DNA of 64,000 nucleotides from Typhlomys cinereus (taxonomy: Eukaryota > Chordata > Mammalia > Rodentia > Platacanthomyidae). This document shows positions 32,885-44,345 of the stretch, piece after piece (positions within the stretch are counted from its first letter, which is position 1; each line of letters starts with the position of its first letter). The stretch is taken from positions 630,001 through 694,000 of the forward strand of contig JALPQD010000631.1 of the NCBI GenBank assembly GCA_023101885.1, written 5' to 3'. The notes under the pieces were generated by a model. That model made no database searches and had not been told where the DNA came from. It saw only the letters and a list, made by a program, of their open reading frames with translations. Both the position numbers and the translations under genes were made by a program.

Positions 32885-33570
32885 CACTCAGCACTCTTTG
32901 TGTGAATGTATGTACACACATGTATGTGCAGACGTCCCACCCATGCAGAGGAATGTGGAAGCCAAAGGTCACACTGAAGATCCTTCCTCGATCACTCTTC
33001 ACTTTTCTTCTTTTTCTTTTTTTGACAGGAACCCTTCCTGACTGGCTGGCTAGTGGGCCTTTGGAATCTACTACCTGTCTTGGCTTCCCCAAAAGTGGGG
33101 TTATAGACATGTACCTCTGTTGCTGGTATACTGCTTACTCTTTGTTCTGCTGTAAGACAATACTGAGGCTCAAACGATTTAAGGGAAGAAAGGGGGATTT
33201 ATCCAGCTTACGGTTCCAGGGGGAGATGCGGTCCTTTATATAGGGAAAGGCATAGCTGGCCAGCTGGGCAGCCTAAGTCTTGTCTATCAAGGAGGCCAAC
33301 AGCTGCAAAAGCTGCAAACTCCAAGAACAGAGGTCTCCCCCAAAGTACAGTGGGGCTAATCAACCTCAAGGGCCACCCCCGTGACGCTTTCCTCCAGCAA
33401 GGCTCCACCTCTTAAAGGTGCCAAACAGCTGGAGCTTCAAACACGTGAGCCTATGAGAGAGAACTCACATTTCAAACCATGACAGCTGGCCTTTGCGTGG
33501 GTGCTGGGAACCCCAACTCAGGTCCTCATGACCACATAGCAGGCACTTTACCCTCTTGACTGCAAATGAA
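32885..33570 (-). mobile_element. B4-like SINE split by an LTR
   Basis: Left part 32885-33124 (tgcagacgtcccacccatgc...ggttatagacatgtacc) and right part 33484-33570 (gcgtgggtgctgggaacccc, aactcaggtcctcatg) form one reversed B4-like element interrupted by 33125-33483. Confidence 0.6.
33125..33483 (-). mobile_element. MaLR/ERVL-type solo LTR inserted in a SINE
   Basis: Ends catttcaaaccatgaca, the reverse of the tgtcatggtttgaa start seen at 34585; inside has gatttatccagcttacggtt and gttctgctgtaagacaatac. No retroviral genes. Confidence 0.6.
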
Positions 33571-34214
33571 GAGGTGGACAAGCTGAAGGGGACATTTTGA
33601 AATCACTATTGCCAGGATCGCCTCATCAGCCACAGAATTATTTCTGCGCTCTCAATCAGCAAAGATTTTTCTTGGCAGAGCATGGTCCCTTAAGTGGAGG
33701 AGGGGGAGTTTTCAGGAGTCAAAGACCCGCTAAGATGACAGGACAAGTCAGCAAGCAGCTGACTGGGAGAATCCCACCTCCCCACCCCACAGCTCTTAAC
33801 ACAGCCCAGACCTCCCTGACCACTGTAGCAGGACACAGCCTTGCTCCGTGGATTGCGTTTGACCAACGACATTGAGTCAACAGCACTGCAAGAAGAAAAC
33901 AGAAATGTGTGGCCAAGACTGCTACTTGTCCTGGAGTCCTGCCTACCTCATGGAATCTCAACTGGTGACTTGGGCCCACGACAGAATAAAAGCCCTACCA
34001 AGCCATCCCTAGAGCTGGGTGTGACATTCCCATCACCTTCTATCATAGGATAGGCAGGTTAGACTTGAATTTCAGATAGTCATGTTTATAACAAGAACTT
34101 TGACATTTGTGAGGATTTCAAACCCAACTGGGCATTTGTGTTTTATTTACGGCTGCACCCAGCAACCCTAGGCTAGACACCAAAGCCTTTGATCCTAGCT
34201 GCTATCCTACTGCT
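33571..34214. other. Unique intron sequence
   Basis: Nothing recognised. Confidence 0.4.
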
Positions 34215-34543
34215 TGGTAACATCATACATGCTACATAGCCGACCGTTTTTGCATGTGAGAGTGTATACAGTGTATGATGTGCATCTGTGTGTCTCAGAA
34301 AGTACTATGTGTGCCTGTAGAGGCCCAAGAGTGACTTTAGGAATCATCTTGGATTGCTCTAACTCCTTTTTTTTTTTTTTGCTTTGGGGCTTCTCAGACT
34401 CTGCCTTTCAGGGGCAGAAGTGCCAATTACCAGTTCCATCCCATCGTTTTTTATGTGGGATCTGGGATCCGAACACAGGTCCTTCTACTTTAGAGGCAGA
34501 GGCTTAATAACCCCTGAGCCATCTCTCCAGCCTCCCATTCCAA
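34215..34543 (-). mobile_element. S2-type SINE
   Basis: Reversed S2: gcccaagagtgactttagga, gatctgggatccgaacacagg, ctgagccatctctccagcct. A T-run at 34367-34380 lies inside the body. Confidence 0.75.
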
Positions 34544-34581
34544 AACTATTTGATAACTAAAATAAATGGGACACATGGCCT

Positions 34582-34955
34582 CTGTCATGGTTTGAATGTG
34601 AATTGTCCCCGACAGGCTCAAGTGTTTGAATCCTCAGCTGATGTTGATGTTGATGTTGCAGCACCTTTAGAAGGTGAAGTCTTGCTAGAGGAAGGTACGT
34701 CATCACAAGATGAGGGCTTGAAATGTGGTGGCCCCGCCCTGCTTTCCCCATTTGCTCTCGCTCTCTCTGCTTCCTGATTGCAGCCGTGATCTAAACCAGC
34801 TCTGTCACTCGTCATGCCTTTTCCGCCATAATGGACCATGTCTTCCTTCTGGAATCATAAGCCAAATAAATCTCTTCTTTCCTCTTTCTTCCCTTACATC
34901 GTGTCTGAGCATAGACTCACAGCAGCAAAATAACAAGTAACTACAAGGACTTACT
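34582..34955 (+). mobile_element. MaLR/ERVL-type solo LTR
   Basis: Starts tgtcatggtttgaatgtgaa, has a (GATGTT)n stutter at 34639-34660, cttcctgattgcagccgtga, an AATAAA at 34865 and ends caagtaacta. Same family as 33125-33483 and 49640-49925. No genes. Confidence 0.6.
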
Positions 34956-34989
34956 AGTGATCAACAAGATAGCTTACCTAGAACAGGGG

Positions 34990-35140
34990 CTACCCAGAAT
35001 AAGGTCTCTCTCTCTCCCCTCTCTACCTCTCTCCCTCTCCGTTCCTTCTCTCCCACCCCCTCTCCCTCTCCCTGTTCTCCTTGTCTCTTCCCCCCTCCCT
35101 TCGTCCTCTAACTTCTCCCTCCCTCCCTCACTTTCTGAAA
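34990..35140 (+). repeat. T/C-rich low-complexity tract
   Basis: About 150 bp of pyrimidines (tctctccct-type), interrupted at 35108-35117. Confidence 0.85.
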
Positions 35141-35220
35141 GAAGCAGAAGCAGACACCGGACCTTACAGCATCACCCAGCCTTGGAAGACTTTGAAGGAA
35201 GAGGTGAAGGGTAACAACAC

Positions 35221-35305
35221 AGTGCCAAGGGTGGTGCTACACACCTGTAATCCCAGCATCTAGGAGGATTCAGAGCTCCAGGCAAGACCTGCCTCAAAGT
35301 CAGAA
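35221..35305 (+). repeat. B1 SINE 5' part
   Basis: gccaagggtggtgctacaca, cctgtaatcccagcatctag: a clear B1. Confidence 0.75.
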
Positions 35306-35639
35306 CAATAAAATCAACATAAGTTCATCTCCCACAGAGCTGGTGTGGTTTTTCCTCCAGTGATGAATGAAATTGCCACCTCGTCAGGAAGGACCGTATG
35401 AGACAGATTTGTCATCACAGCCATTGAGTTGCATAGATATGACAACGAGCTTGGAGAAGTGGAGCGATTTTCCCACTTGACTCCATTAGTAATCTTGTTC
35501 CAGCCTGGCCAGTGTGTGTCTATGCTGCGTGCTCCATTGCTCCTCAGCGAATGCACTGATTGGTGTGAGTCTTTGCGTGCCTCTCCAAAAGGGGAGCAGA
35601 TATCAGAATTCGGCTGCTTTTAATGCTATGGAAATCATG
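35306..35639. other. Unique intron sequence
   Basis: Nothing recognised. Confidence 0.4.
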
Positions 35640-36535
35640 GAGGCTCCCACACAACCACCACACACCCAACCATGCCATTCCTGAGTGCCTATTCAAAGAA
35701 CCTAAGGCAGCACAGCACGGAGATGCTTAGACATTATGCTAAATGCAGCACTGTTCACAATAGCCGAGATATAGAATCAACTCAGATGCTCATAATCAAT
35801 TAACAGGATCAAGAAAATATGGTGTGGGGGCTGGAGAGGTGGCTCAGGGGTTAAGCCTCTGCCTTGCAGGCGGAAGGTCCTGAGTTCGGATCCTAGACCC
35901 CACGTATACGCCAGACAGAAGCGGAGGCGGCCTGCGTTTCTGGTCCTGGAGGCGTCCATGGTGGTTCCCGAATTCGTCCGTGGTTCTACATACACACGCA
36001 TACATGCACACACACGCATACACACACAGTTGAATAAATAATAAATAAATAAATAAAAACTTTAAAAAAAAAAAGAAAATATGGTGTGTACACACACGGG
36101 CATCTTTAAAGAAGAATGAGAAATAGATGGAACTGAATGGCATCATGTTAAGTGAAACGGGCCAGACTCAGAAAGACAAACAACAACTGTTTTCTTTCAT
36201 ATGTAGGATTTCAATTTAGAAACATATGATAGTAGACGGGGAAAGTGAATGGAGAACGATCTAAAAGAAAGGGGATCTAGAGAGGGATGGGGGAGCGGGG
36301 CAAGTATCATATGCTTTCTCTCAGATACAGAATACGATACCTGTAGTTAAGAGGCGTGACATGAAGACAGAAGGGGACAACTTGTGAGGAGGTATGCGAG
36401 TTGAGGAGGAAAGCCAAGAAGAGGTCATGTGGGGAGGGGGCAAGTAGAAGCAAAGTCTAGTGATACACGCCTATGAAAATGTCATCATAAAGTAAAAGTA
36501 CTCCTTCTCCCCTACAAAAAAAAGTCAGGCGCTGA
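35640..36535 (+). mobile_element. L1 fragment (ORF2 end / 3' UTR), split by an S1 SINE
   Basis: gcagcactgttcacaatagc, cgagatatagaatcaactca and, past the SINE, atggaactgaatggcatcat and ccagactcagaaagacaaa match the region at the end of mammalian L1 ORF2. Many stops and gaps, so it is dead. Confidence 0.75.
35827..36072 (+). mobile_element. S1-type SINE with internal deletion, inside L1
   Basis: Perfect 16-bp target duplication aagaaaatatggtgtg at 35811-35826 and 36073-36088. About 60 bp of the body is missing at 35949 (ggtcctgg joined to aggcgtcc), between short tgg repeats. Confidence 0.9.
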
Positions 36536-36687
36536 CCTCTAGAAAACAAATTTGATGTTACAACTGGATGTCATCTTGACATCTCTGCAAAATAATGATT
36601 GGCCTCACTCTTCTTTTTAGTTTTCATATTGACCACTACACCAATTCATCAACTGTATATCACGTCTTCTTAAATTTGACTCACTCG

Positions 36688-36858
36688 AGACAAAAGAGAG
36701 CGTGTGGATGCATGTCGTGGCTCACGGGTGGAGGTCAGAGGACAACTCGCTGAAGTCATTTCTCTCCTTCTACCACGTGGACTTCCAAGGATCAAACGCA
36801 GGTCACCAAGTTTGCAAACAGATGCTTTCCTCACTGAGCAATCTCTCAGGCCCTCACC
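36688..36858 (-). repeat. B3 SINE
   Basis: gtggaggtcagaggacaact, ctctccttctaccacgtgga, gatcaaacgcaggtcacc, ctgagcaatctctcaggcc: reversed rodent B3. Confidence 0.75.
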
Positions 36859-37427
36859 TCTTCTATTTATAATTTTTGACAGCTTTCATCTCCTGCCTCA
36901 GCATCATTCTAATCAAATCCCCTAGTCGCAATATTTTAGAATGGCAAGTACCAAAAACTGTGACCCTCGGCCAGTCACTCTCTGGTCCGGTATCTGCAGG
37001 TGGTTCCAAAATGGCTGGGTTACACAGGAAATATCTTCAGGCTGTCTGGCAGACCTCTTTCAGAAGTGCCAATATATAGGCCTCCTTTTTATAGCTCGTC
37101 CCCGTGAGAAAAGGAAATGAGGCTCTAACTAACACTGACTGGCACAGGGGACCAGAGTCGTCCTTTTTCTGAGCTCACTTCCTGGAAGTCAGATACACAA
37201 ACCACACTGCTCTCTCGTACCTCCTTACCCAGTTTCCCTTTCAGAAAAACAAAATCAGGGCATTGCCTTGAGTCTCCATAAAGATTCTTTGCTTTCCTTT
37301 CTAGAACATTTTCAGTAAGGAGAATAAAATACAACATAGCTTCTCTGACAAAGTTGAATCTCTATAGGATAAACTCAACAGCGCTGGATGGTAGTATTCA
37401 AAAAGTGCTTTAAAAAGGTGTTCCAAA
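36859..37427. other. Unique intron sequence
   Basis: Nothing recognised. Confidence 0.4.
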
Positions 37428-37540
37428 TCCAGTGGTTCATGTCTAAATATCCCAGGACTCGGAGACAGAGGCAGGAAGATTGCAAGTTGTAAGCTGGTCT
37501 GGCCTCCACAAACAGAAATGTCGTCCTAGACACTTAGAGA
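37428..37540 (+). repeat. B1 SINE, diverged
   Basis: atcccaggactcggagacag, aggcaggaagattgcaag, tctggcctccacaaacag. Confidence 0.6.
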
Positions 37541-38061
37541 AATCCTGGATGATTTATTTATCATTCCAAATTTTGGGAAAATTCTGAATTATCAGTTTAA
37601 TCCAATAAGCTACTCAGATAACAGATATTCTCAGTCAAAATTGGTTTCACATAAGAGGGCACTTAACTTATCCACACTAATTTCCTAACAAAGAAGTCTA
37701 AATAAAACACAGAGGAATAGAAACAGATGTTCAGTCCATACATGCAGATAAGACTTCTTCACTTGTCTGCTTATCACTAACAGATGAAGGAAGTGAATTC
37801 ATTAAGGAAATAAAAGTCTGTCCAACTGGAAGAGAGCCAGGTCACATGGCTATCCCTGCTTCACAGAACAGCTGGACTCTTCTGATTTCAAAAGGACAGT
37901 AAGAAGAAAATACATTGAATAATTAATTTTTTTAAAAAACTGGAAATTTATCAGAGGGAGAGCCAGATCAACTTCCTCATCCAAATATATGCTCGCCTTG
38001 CATTGGTTCTAGATCATTTAAACCCAGAATCAATGTCTTCCCTTGAATGATCGATTTCTGG
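37541..38061. other. Unique intron sequence
   Basis: AT-rich, repeat-free. Confidence 0.4.
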
Positions 38062-38200
38062 TTTTGGTTTTCACAATATATCCCAGCCTCACCTTGAACT
38101 CACTGTGTAACTCAGGCTGAGCTCAAACTCACCATCCTCCTGCATCATCATCTCAAGTGATACACCCACAGGTTTGTGCCACCATGCCTCGGACCAAAAA
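38062..38200 (-). repeat. B1 SINE
   Basis: ccttgaactcactgtgtaac...caggtttgtgccaccatgcc is reversed B1. Confidence 0.7.
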
Positions 38201-39469
38201 AGCGGAATCTAATGTGAGAACTCCTCACAGCCTGCACTCTCACACCTCCCACACACTTGTTCAGCACCCCAAGAGTCTGTACCCTGACCCCCACCACTCT
38301 TTTACAATAACTCCAAGTCTGGATCTCTGATAAACCTCAGTAGCCAAAATGAATGGCCACTTTTCAGCTCAATATTTGCAATCTTGGCAGCAGTCAGTAA
38401 TTGTGTTCACGCCTTGCTTTCAAAAGCTCTTGCCTTAGCAGCTGAGATTGTTGTTTGGCTCATGGTTTTGGCTTTCCTCTCCTGGTTTCTCTGTAAGCTC
38501 CTTCTCCACACCTCCCTCAGGTTCAGACCATGGTAGTTCTCTTGTTTTCTTTCTGCATTCTCCCTAGTCACTTTTAACCACTATCATGGGCTTGAGCCTC
38601 ATGGATACATGATGATCTACAAGTTCCGTGTCTTTGAGCTAAATACAGCTTCTGAATTCACAACTTTTTAAAATATTTTATTTATTTTTAATGTGGGTGT
38701 GTGTATGTGCATATGAGAGGGCACGGTGTGTCCCTGTGAAGAACCAAGGGTGACTTTGGGAATCATCCTGGATTGCTTCTTGCTTCACTCTGGGATTTCC
38801 CAGGTTCTGCCCACCAGGGCTAGAAGCGCAGGCCGTCACCATTTCCATTTGGCATTTTTACATGGAACCTGGGATCTGACTCAGGACCTTCTGCTTGCGA
38901 GACAGAGTCTTAACCCCTGAGACATCTGAATTTACAACTCTTACTCAAAATCCAATGGGCAATTATTTGGAAGAACAAGGTTCTCTAAGCAACTCAAACC
39001 TATGTAAAAGCAATAGCCTTACCTTTTCCCTCTCCTAACATTTCCAGTGTCAGTGACAAGCTACCACCCTTCTAGATACTGTGGTGTAGAAGCCATTTCT
39101 GGGCTTGTCGTCCCACTACATTTCATCAGCTTCTCATTCTGCTGATTTTGACTCAAATATTTCTTTATCTGAAGCTTTCTCCAGCTCCACTTCAATCGTG
39201 TAACTTGAGCTGCCACAACCACACACCTACCTGGGCTTCTTTCTGTCTCTCTCTTTTCCCTGTTTCTGATTCCTGGAGAAGTTCGACTTTCTCTCTTCTA
39301 TAGCCCAGAAGTTTGCCACCCTGACCAACACCACAATCACCTGCGAAGCTTGACCTTGTGTGCACATATAGTCATTCCTTGTTATCCCTGGCAAATTAAA
39401 TCCAAATTCCCCACACACGGATACCAACATCCATAGAGTCCCTTTTTTTTAAATAGCACAATATTTGCA
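38201..39469 (+). repeat. Probable old L2/CR1-like LINE, split by an S2 SINE
   Basis: Sequence on both sides of 38666-38934 is T/C-rich with old-LINE-like words (ttactcaaaatccaatggg, aacatttccagtgtcagtga, ccaccctgaccaacacca). Assignment is weak; nothing is coding. Confidence 0.35.
38666..38934 (-). mobile_element. S2-type SINE
   Basis: Reversed S2 with target duplication tctgaattcacaact (38651-38665) / tctgaatttacaact (38935-38949). Confidence 0.85.
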
Positions 39470-39608
39470 TTCATCCAACTATGGTGATGAATGTCTATAA
39501 CCTCGACTCCTGGGAGACAGAGACAGGAGAATCAAAAGTCCAAGGACATCCTTGGCTATGTATTGAGTTTTAAGTTAGCCTGGGCCATGTGAGAGACACT
39601 ACATTTAA
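39470..39608 (+). repeat. B1/B4-type SINE
   Basis: actatggtgatgaatgtcta, cctgggagacagagacagga, catccttggctatgtat. Confidence 0.6.
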
Positions 39609-40211
39609 AACATACACACAGAACTTTTGGCTATGACCCAACTGAGCATGTACATAAACATGTCTAAACCACATACTCTGGTCACATCTTTCAACAGGCT
39701 TGGATTGCAGCCAGGCATCTGTATTAAGAGTTCCATAGAGGGTTTCTGTAGTTGGAACTGAAGATCAACTGCAGTGGTTTTTCCCCCAACAGAGTTCTGT
39801 GCGTGGCTTATAGGACACTTCATGGTCAAGCTATGCTGAGTTTTCTTCTTTTCCACAAATGCACTGTTTTCTCTCAGTCTGAGTCTTGAAGCCCACCATT
39901 CCCTAGCTGTAACTCCTCTGATGCCATATCCTACCCTTTTGCCTTCCTCCAAGAGAACTCCAGTCTCCTCTTGCAGATTAAGATGCTCAGCGTGATCCTG
40001 TGCCTTTCTTTCCTTCCTGTCACACAGTGTCAGCAACAGCCTGGTTATTGCTGTTACCACAAGCTTCAGGAAAGAAAAGGCCAGATAGTTCTCTAATCAG
40101 AAGTATATCCCAAGTGTCTCCCACCCAAACAAAAAGCAGATGATTACAGAACTGGAAGTTACCAATGTGGAAAAAATAGACTTAGGAGTGATAGCTAAAA
40201 GGTAAGACTGA
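39609..40211. other. Unique intron sequence
   Basis: A 151-codon minus-strand frame (39605-40060) has no family resemblance and is taken as chance. Confidence 0.4.
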
Positions 40212-40315
40212 AGCTGGATTCGGAACGCACACCTGTAATCTCACACATAGGAGGCAGAGACAGGAGATAAACTCAGAGTCAACTCAGGCTATGTGGCAAG
40301 ATCCTGTCTCAAAAG

Positions 40316-40357
<42 letters not shown>
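40212..40357 (+). repeat. B1 SINE followed by (TG)n
   Basis: cacacctgtaatctcacaca, ggaggcagagacagg, aagatcctgtctcaaaaga, then 20 TG units at 40318-40357. Confidence 0.75.
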
Positions 40358-40362
<5 letters not shown>

Positions 40363-41307
40363 TCACTGGCAAAAAAGATGAACAGATCTTAAGGGAAATC
40401 TGCATGGGAATTGTCCCAGAAACATGGAAGGAGAAAAACCAAGAGTTGCCATGCTCCCTGAGAGACTGATGAAGGTCGAAGATGATGGGAGGAAATGCAA
40501 ACTGCTTTCTTCAGTGGTGAACCCACTAATAGAAGATTCGGCGCCCCCAACTCTCAGGCATACAACATGAAAGGCAAAACAGACAAAACACAGCAGGCCA
40601 CGGATGTGAAGACCTGACAACATGAGGAGGTCTGGCAGGGGAGAAGAGAATCCTAATGGGAAGAGGAAGGAGGATGGGATTGGGAATTAAGGGTGTTGAA
40701 GCTGACATTGAAGGTGGGTAGAATCCCTGAAGAAGGGATTGCGTAGGCTACCAAGTTATAGCAAGTTTATGCCCAGATGTGTCTGGTAGCCATCTTTGCC
40801 TTTCCAAGTACATGTTCATTTTCCTATTCTGGACTTCTGTACAAATCAAGTCCTCCTGCCTCCAATTCACCTTTCCTACTATTACACTGCTCCCTCTGCT
40901 ATAAATAAATAATAACTACATAAAGGAAACCTCTGACACTGTCCCTGTGCCACGCCCACACTGAAGTCTCCACGGATACAGCGCCGGCCTAGGTTTTCAA
41001 CCTGTTATGTGCCTCATTCTAACACCGCTCCCAGGCTCCCCTTCCATCACCATGTTCCCACGATGTGACTCACTGACTCAGCTAACCACTCAGTAACCAC
41101 ACCACACAGCAAATCACCACAAACCTCAGTGGCAAACACCTATATAACAGCTGGACAGCACTGCAGCCCTCAGTCACACACTCCCAAGGCCAGGCAGGCA
41201 GGGCTTTGCGCCCAGGAGACATCTGGCCATGTCTACAGATGCTTTATGGCTGTCACAAATGGATGAAGAAAGGTAAAGGTCAAAGATGCTGCTAAACATC
41301 TTAAAAT

Positions 41308-41308
<1 letters not shown>
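40358..41308. other. Unique intron sequence
   Basis: Nothing recognised. Confidence 0.4.

Positions 41309-41356
<48 letters not shown>
41309..41356 (+). repeat. (AC)n microsatellite
   Basis: About 24 dinucleotides. Confidence 0.95.
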
Positions 41357-41357
<1 letters not shown>

Positions 41358-41639
41358 CAACAATTAATTATCTAAGTCAAACTATTAACGTGTTACTGTT
41401 GAGAAATCATGCTGTGGTGTGAACTAGCTCTTACTTGATCCAGAACTGGCCTCATGGGCTCTGTCTTACAGCTTCTACCTTCCAGCAAGCAGCCTGGGGC
41501 ATCGCGAAGGTCGTGAGTAAGGGGCAGACACAGGCACAATGCCATGATGCCTTTCTCAGTCTCACTTTGAGATCGTGTGGTATCGTTTCTGCTACATTCT
41601 ATTACCATAAGGCTGCTCAGCTCAAGGGGCGCCCCCTTT

Positions 41640-42013
41640 CTAGTGAGTGCTAAAGTCACTTCTGTGGGTAAAGCCCTTGCTGCACCCGTGCAAGAACCTG
41701 AGTGTGGGTCTCCAGGATCCACGTAAAAGCTGAAACGGGAGCATGTGACTGTAATCCCAGCTCTCTTCTGGCAAGACAAAAGACAGACACGGGAGGCTTG
41801 CAGGCCAGCCAACCTGTGCACACAGCAGCATGAGACTGTCTCCAATAAGACCTGGTCCAAACTCAGTGCAAGGTGAAGACCGACTACATCTGCAGCTGTT
41901 CTCTGACCTCCACATGCACTCCATGAAGCGTGCGCGCGCACACACATGCACACACACACATATACACACACCCACTTGCACTCATACACACAGACCTCTG
42001 CACACAAACTCAA

Positions 42014-42064
<51 letters not shown>

Positions 42065-42115
42065 CTCATACACACAGACCTCTGCACACAAACTCACAAA
42101 CACACACACAACAGA
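41640..42115 (+). repeat. Long B4-like SINE with duplicated AC-rich tail
   Basis: tctgtgggtaaagcccttgc head, tgtgactgtaatcccagctc, ctctgacctccacatgcact, then AC-rich tail. In the tail cacttgcactcatacacaca, gacctctgcacacaaactca occurs twice (41973-42012 and 42057-42094), separated by (AC)n. Confidence 0.65.
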
Positions 42116-42937
42116 ACTCAGCTGTCAAATTTTCTCAAGTATCTGGAATTTCATGTAGTCTTTCACAGTCCACATGAAATACTGATTACTTTGTTCCAGC
42201 AAATGACCTGGGAATGATATTGTTGGCAGAAAAATATCACTGGATTCCCTGGATACACATCCTTTTACACGCCTCCACAGAAATAATAATTAAAATGAGC
42301 TTTACGTCTCACATCTGCTGGTATCGCCCTGTGCAGCTGACTCACTTGTTTGGTCATCTGAAAGGCCCCCCGCCCTGGCCGCACTTTGGGATCCCTTGGA
42401 GGAGACTTTTCTCGAAGCAACATTACCCAGGCGGGGATCCAGATCATTCAAACCAAACGTTCCTAAGAGGTTCTAACGTGTAGCCGGGGAGGGAGTCTGC
42501 TAGCAGGACTCCGGAATGGCGGCTGCATAGCATTCGAAAATAAAACCCAAAACACATCTCTGCAAGATGCTAAGGAAACAAAAGATTCCAGAACTAAGCA
42601 AAATGCAGAGAAGCGTGGGTTTGTTATAAACAGTGCGCGTTACCAGCGATTACTACAGCCAGGAGGGATTTTAGGATAAAGGCACTTGGATTCCTACACT
42701 GGGGGTTTGCTGTTGCTTTCTGCTGTCACTCTCCAATTCTATAATTAAACCACTAGGTTATTTCAGAAAGCGCTTCTAAGAGAACATCACACACTCACCA
42801 CTTAGCTGAACAGGATCAGAATGAATGCGCGTATATGCATCATAGAGTATATATTTATTATGATTATCACGTAAAACATGATGCATGAATAGCTACAGTT
42901 AAAAGTGAATGAATTTGGAAGTTGTCTTCTGATCTGT
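42116..42937. other. Unique block, candidate regulatory sequence
   Basis: 42350-42680 keeps several CpGs (cggaatggcggctgcat, gtgcgcgttaccagcg) without any repeat; see findings. Confidence 0.4.
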
Positions 42938-42985
42938 GCTCTCTCTCTTGTCGTTCTCTCTTTCTCTTCTCTCTCTCTCTCTCTA
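42938..42985 (+). repeat. (TC)n tract
   Basis: Imperfect TC repeats followed by AAGTAAATAAA. Confidence 0.8.
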
Positions 42986-43074
42986 AGTAAATAAAGCATT
43001 GTTTTTAAAAAGTTTGAATACTACATTATTTTTCTACCCAAGCATTTTCAGGTCCAGACACTCAATTGTGATAA

Positions 43075-43130
43075 ATAGTCACTGCTTTAAGCTACTGTGT
43101 TTGGGGGTCATTGTTATACAATGACAGATG
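43075..43130 (+). repeat. Possible 3' end of an old MaLR/ERVL LTR
   Basis: tttaagctactgtgtttggg, gtcattgttatacaatgaca resembles MLT-type LTR ends; weak. Confidence 0.35.
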
Positions 43131-43409
43131 CCCAATGCAGCATCACAAAACTTTCGTGTGTTCTTGACAAAATCTGAAGCATCTGCTTCAATCTGATGCC
43201 ATGGACATCCGTTTCACCCATCATTCCTTCTCCTGTCTCCTTTTCACTTTTCCCTTGAAACCCTCCAACATATGAAAACTACTGCACTCCTCAAATACGG
43301 AGCCAACGATCTTCGGTTCCTCCCTGCCTGCTCTTAACCCTGCCTCCCTTCTGTGCCAAGCACCATGAAGTAATCCGTGTCGACTCCTCTCCGTGTAGAT
43401 TACCCTCCA

Positions 43410-43769
43410 CCATGCCCTCTTCTCCGCATACTCCCCTACAGCCCCTAGCTCAGGAAATCATACGACCCAAGTTGGAAATTTGGGATCACCTCTCACGGTG
43501 TCTCTTTCTCTCTCTTCCCACGTCCATAGAGCTTATCCCTTGCCTATCTTGCACACCTCTCCCACTCACCCTCACTGGGGCCCCATCAGAACCCCTTATG
43601 TACATCACTGCAGCAGTCATTGTCTCCAGCTTCAGAACCAGCCTCCATACCCTTCCCTGTATTACCAAGCTCACATTCCCAAAGCGAGGTTATCCTGTCC
43701 CTTCCTGTTGCTAAAGTTCTTTTTTTTTCCAGCTTTCTTTTTAAATTTTTTATTGTTATTATTTATTCA

Positions 43770-43806
<37 letters not shown>

Positions 43807-44045
43807 ATGTAGAACCACGGGCGAATTCGGGAACCACCATGGACTCTTCCACTTCCTTGTTTACTCTGCCCCTGGATTCACAGGCTCCGCCCTATCAGGA
43901 CCAGAAGCGCAGGCCATCCCCGCTTCCGCCCGGCGTCTATACATGGAGTCTAGGATCCGAACTCACGACCTTCCGTCTGCAAGGTTTAACCCCTGAGCCA
44001 CCTCCAGCCCTCCTAATGCTAAAGTTCTAACCCACTGCTTTAGAA
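43410..44045 (+). repeat. L2 LINE fragment, split by an S1 SINE
   Basis: gggatcacctctcacggtg, ccccatcagaaccccttatg, actgcagcagtcattgtctc, cagaaccagcctccataccc follow the L2 3' region. Interrupted at 43721-44016. Confidence 0.5.
43721..44016 (-). mobile_element. S1-type SINE
   Basis: Reversed S1 with T-rich end, (GT)n at 43772-43803 and a head missing about 10 bp (gtctgcaaggtttaacccc). Perfect 12-bp target duplication tgctaaagttct at 43709-43720 and 44017-44028. Confidence 0.9.
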
Positions 44046-44069
44046 TATCATTAAACAATACTAGGAGCC

Positions 44070-44345
44070 GTTAGTACCTACTGAGCACTTGACTGCGTAA
44101 CAAGAACTTTTACAAGGGCTTTATGAGTATTAATTTGTTTATACTTCAAGGGTAGACGCTTTCTTATGCCTAGGTCTTGGATTCGTTCTTCAGTATGGCA
44201 GAAAAGGCACTAAAATTTTTACATAATCTTAACAGCTCACAAGAACAGGTCCTGAAGGTATCTTCCTCCTGTTGTGATGATGAAATCAAGCACCGAAAGA
44301 CTAATTTTCCCATGATCATGATGTTACGAGACAGAGTCAAGTTTT
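44070..44345 (-). repeat. MIR SINE, diverged and spread
   Basis: acctactgagcacttgact and ttttacaagggctttatgag on the left, atgatgaaatcaagcaccga on the right keep MIR order. Confidence 0.4.

Noticed and set aside
35640..36535. Active L1 element
   Set aside because: Short, 5'-truncated, with stops and a SINE inside; no ORF1 or full ORF2 anywhere in the window.
39605..40060. 151-codon minus-strand frame
   Set aside because: No recognisable domain, no start context or conservation evidence; expected by chance in 64 kb.
41393..42109. 238-codon minus-strand frame rich in Cys/Val
   Set aside because: Produced by (AC)n read as CVCV repeats plus a B4-like SINE.
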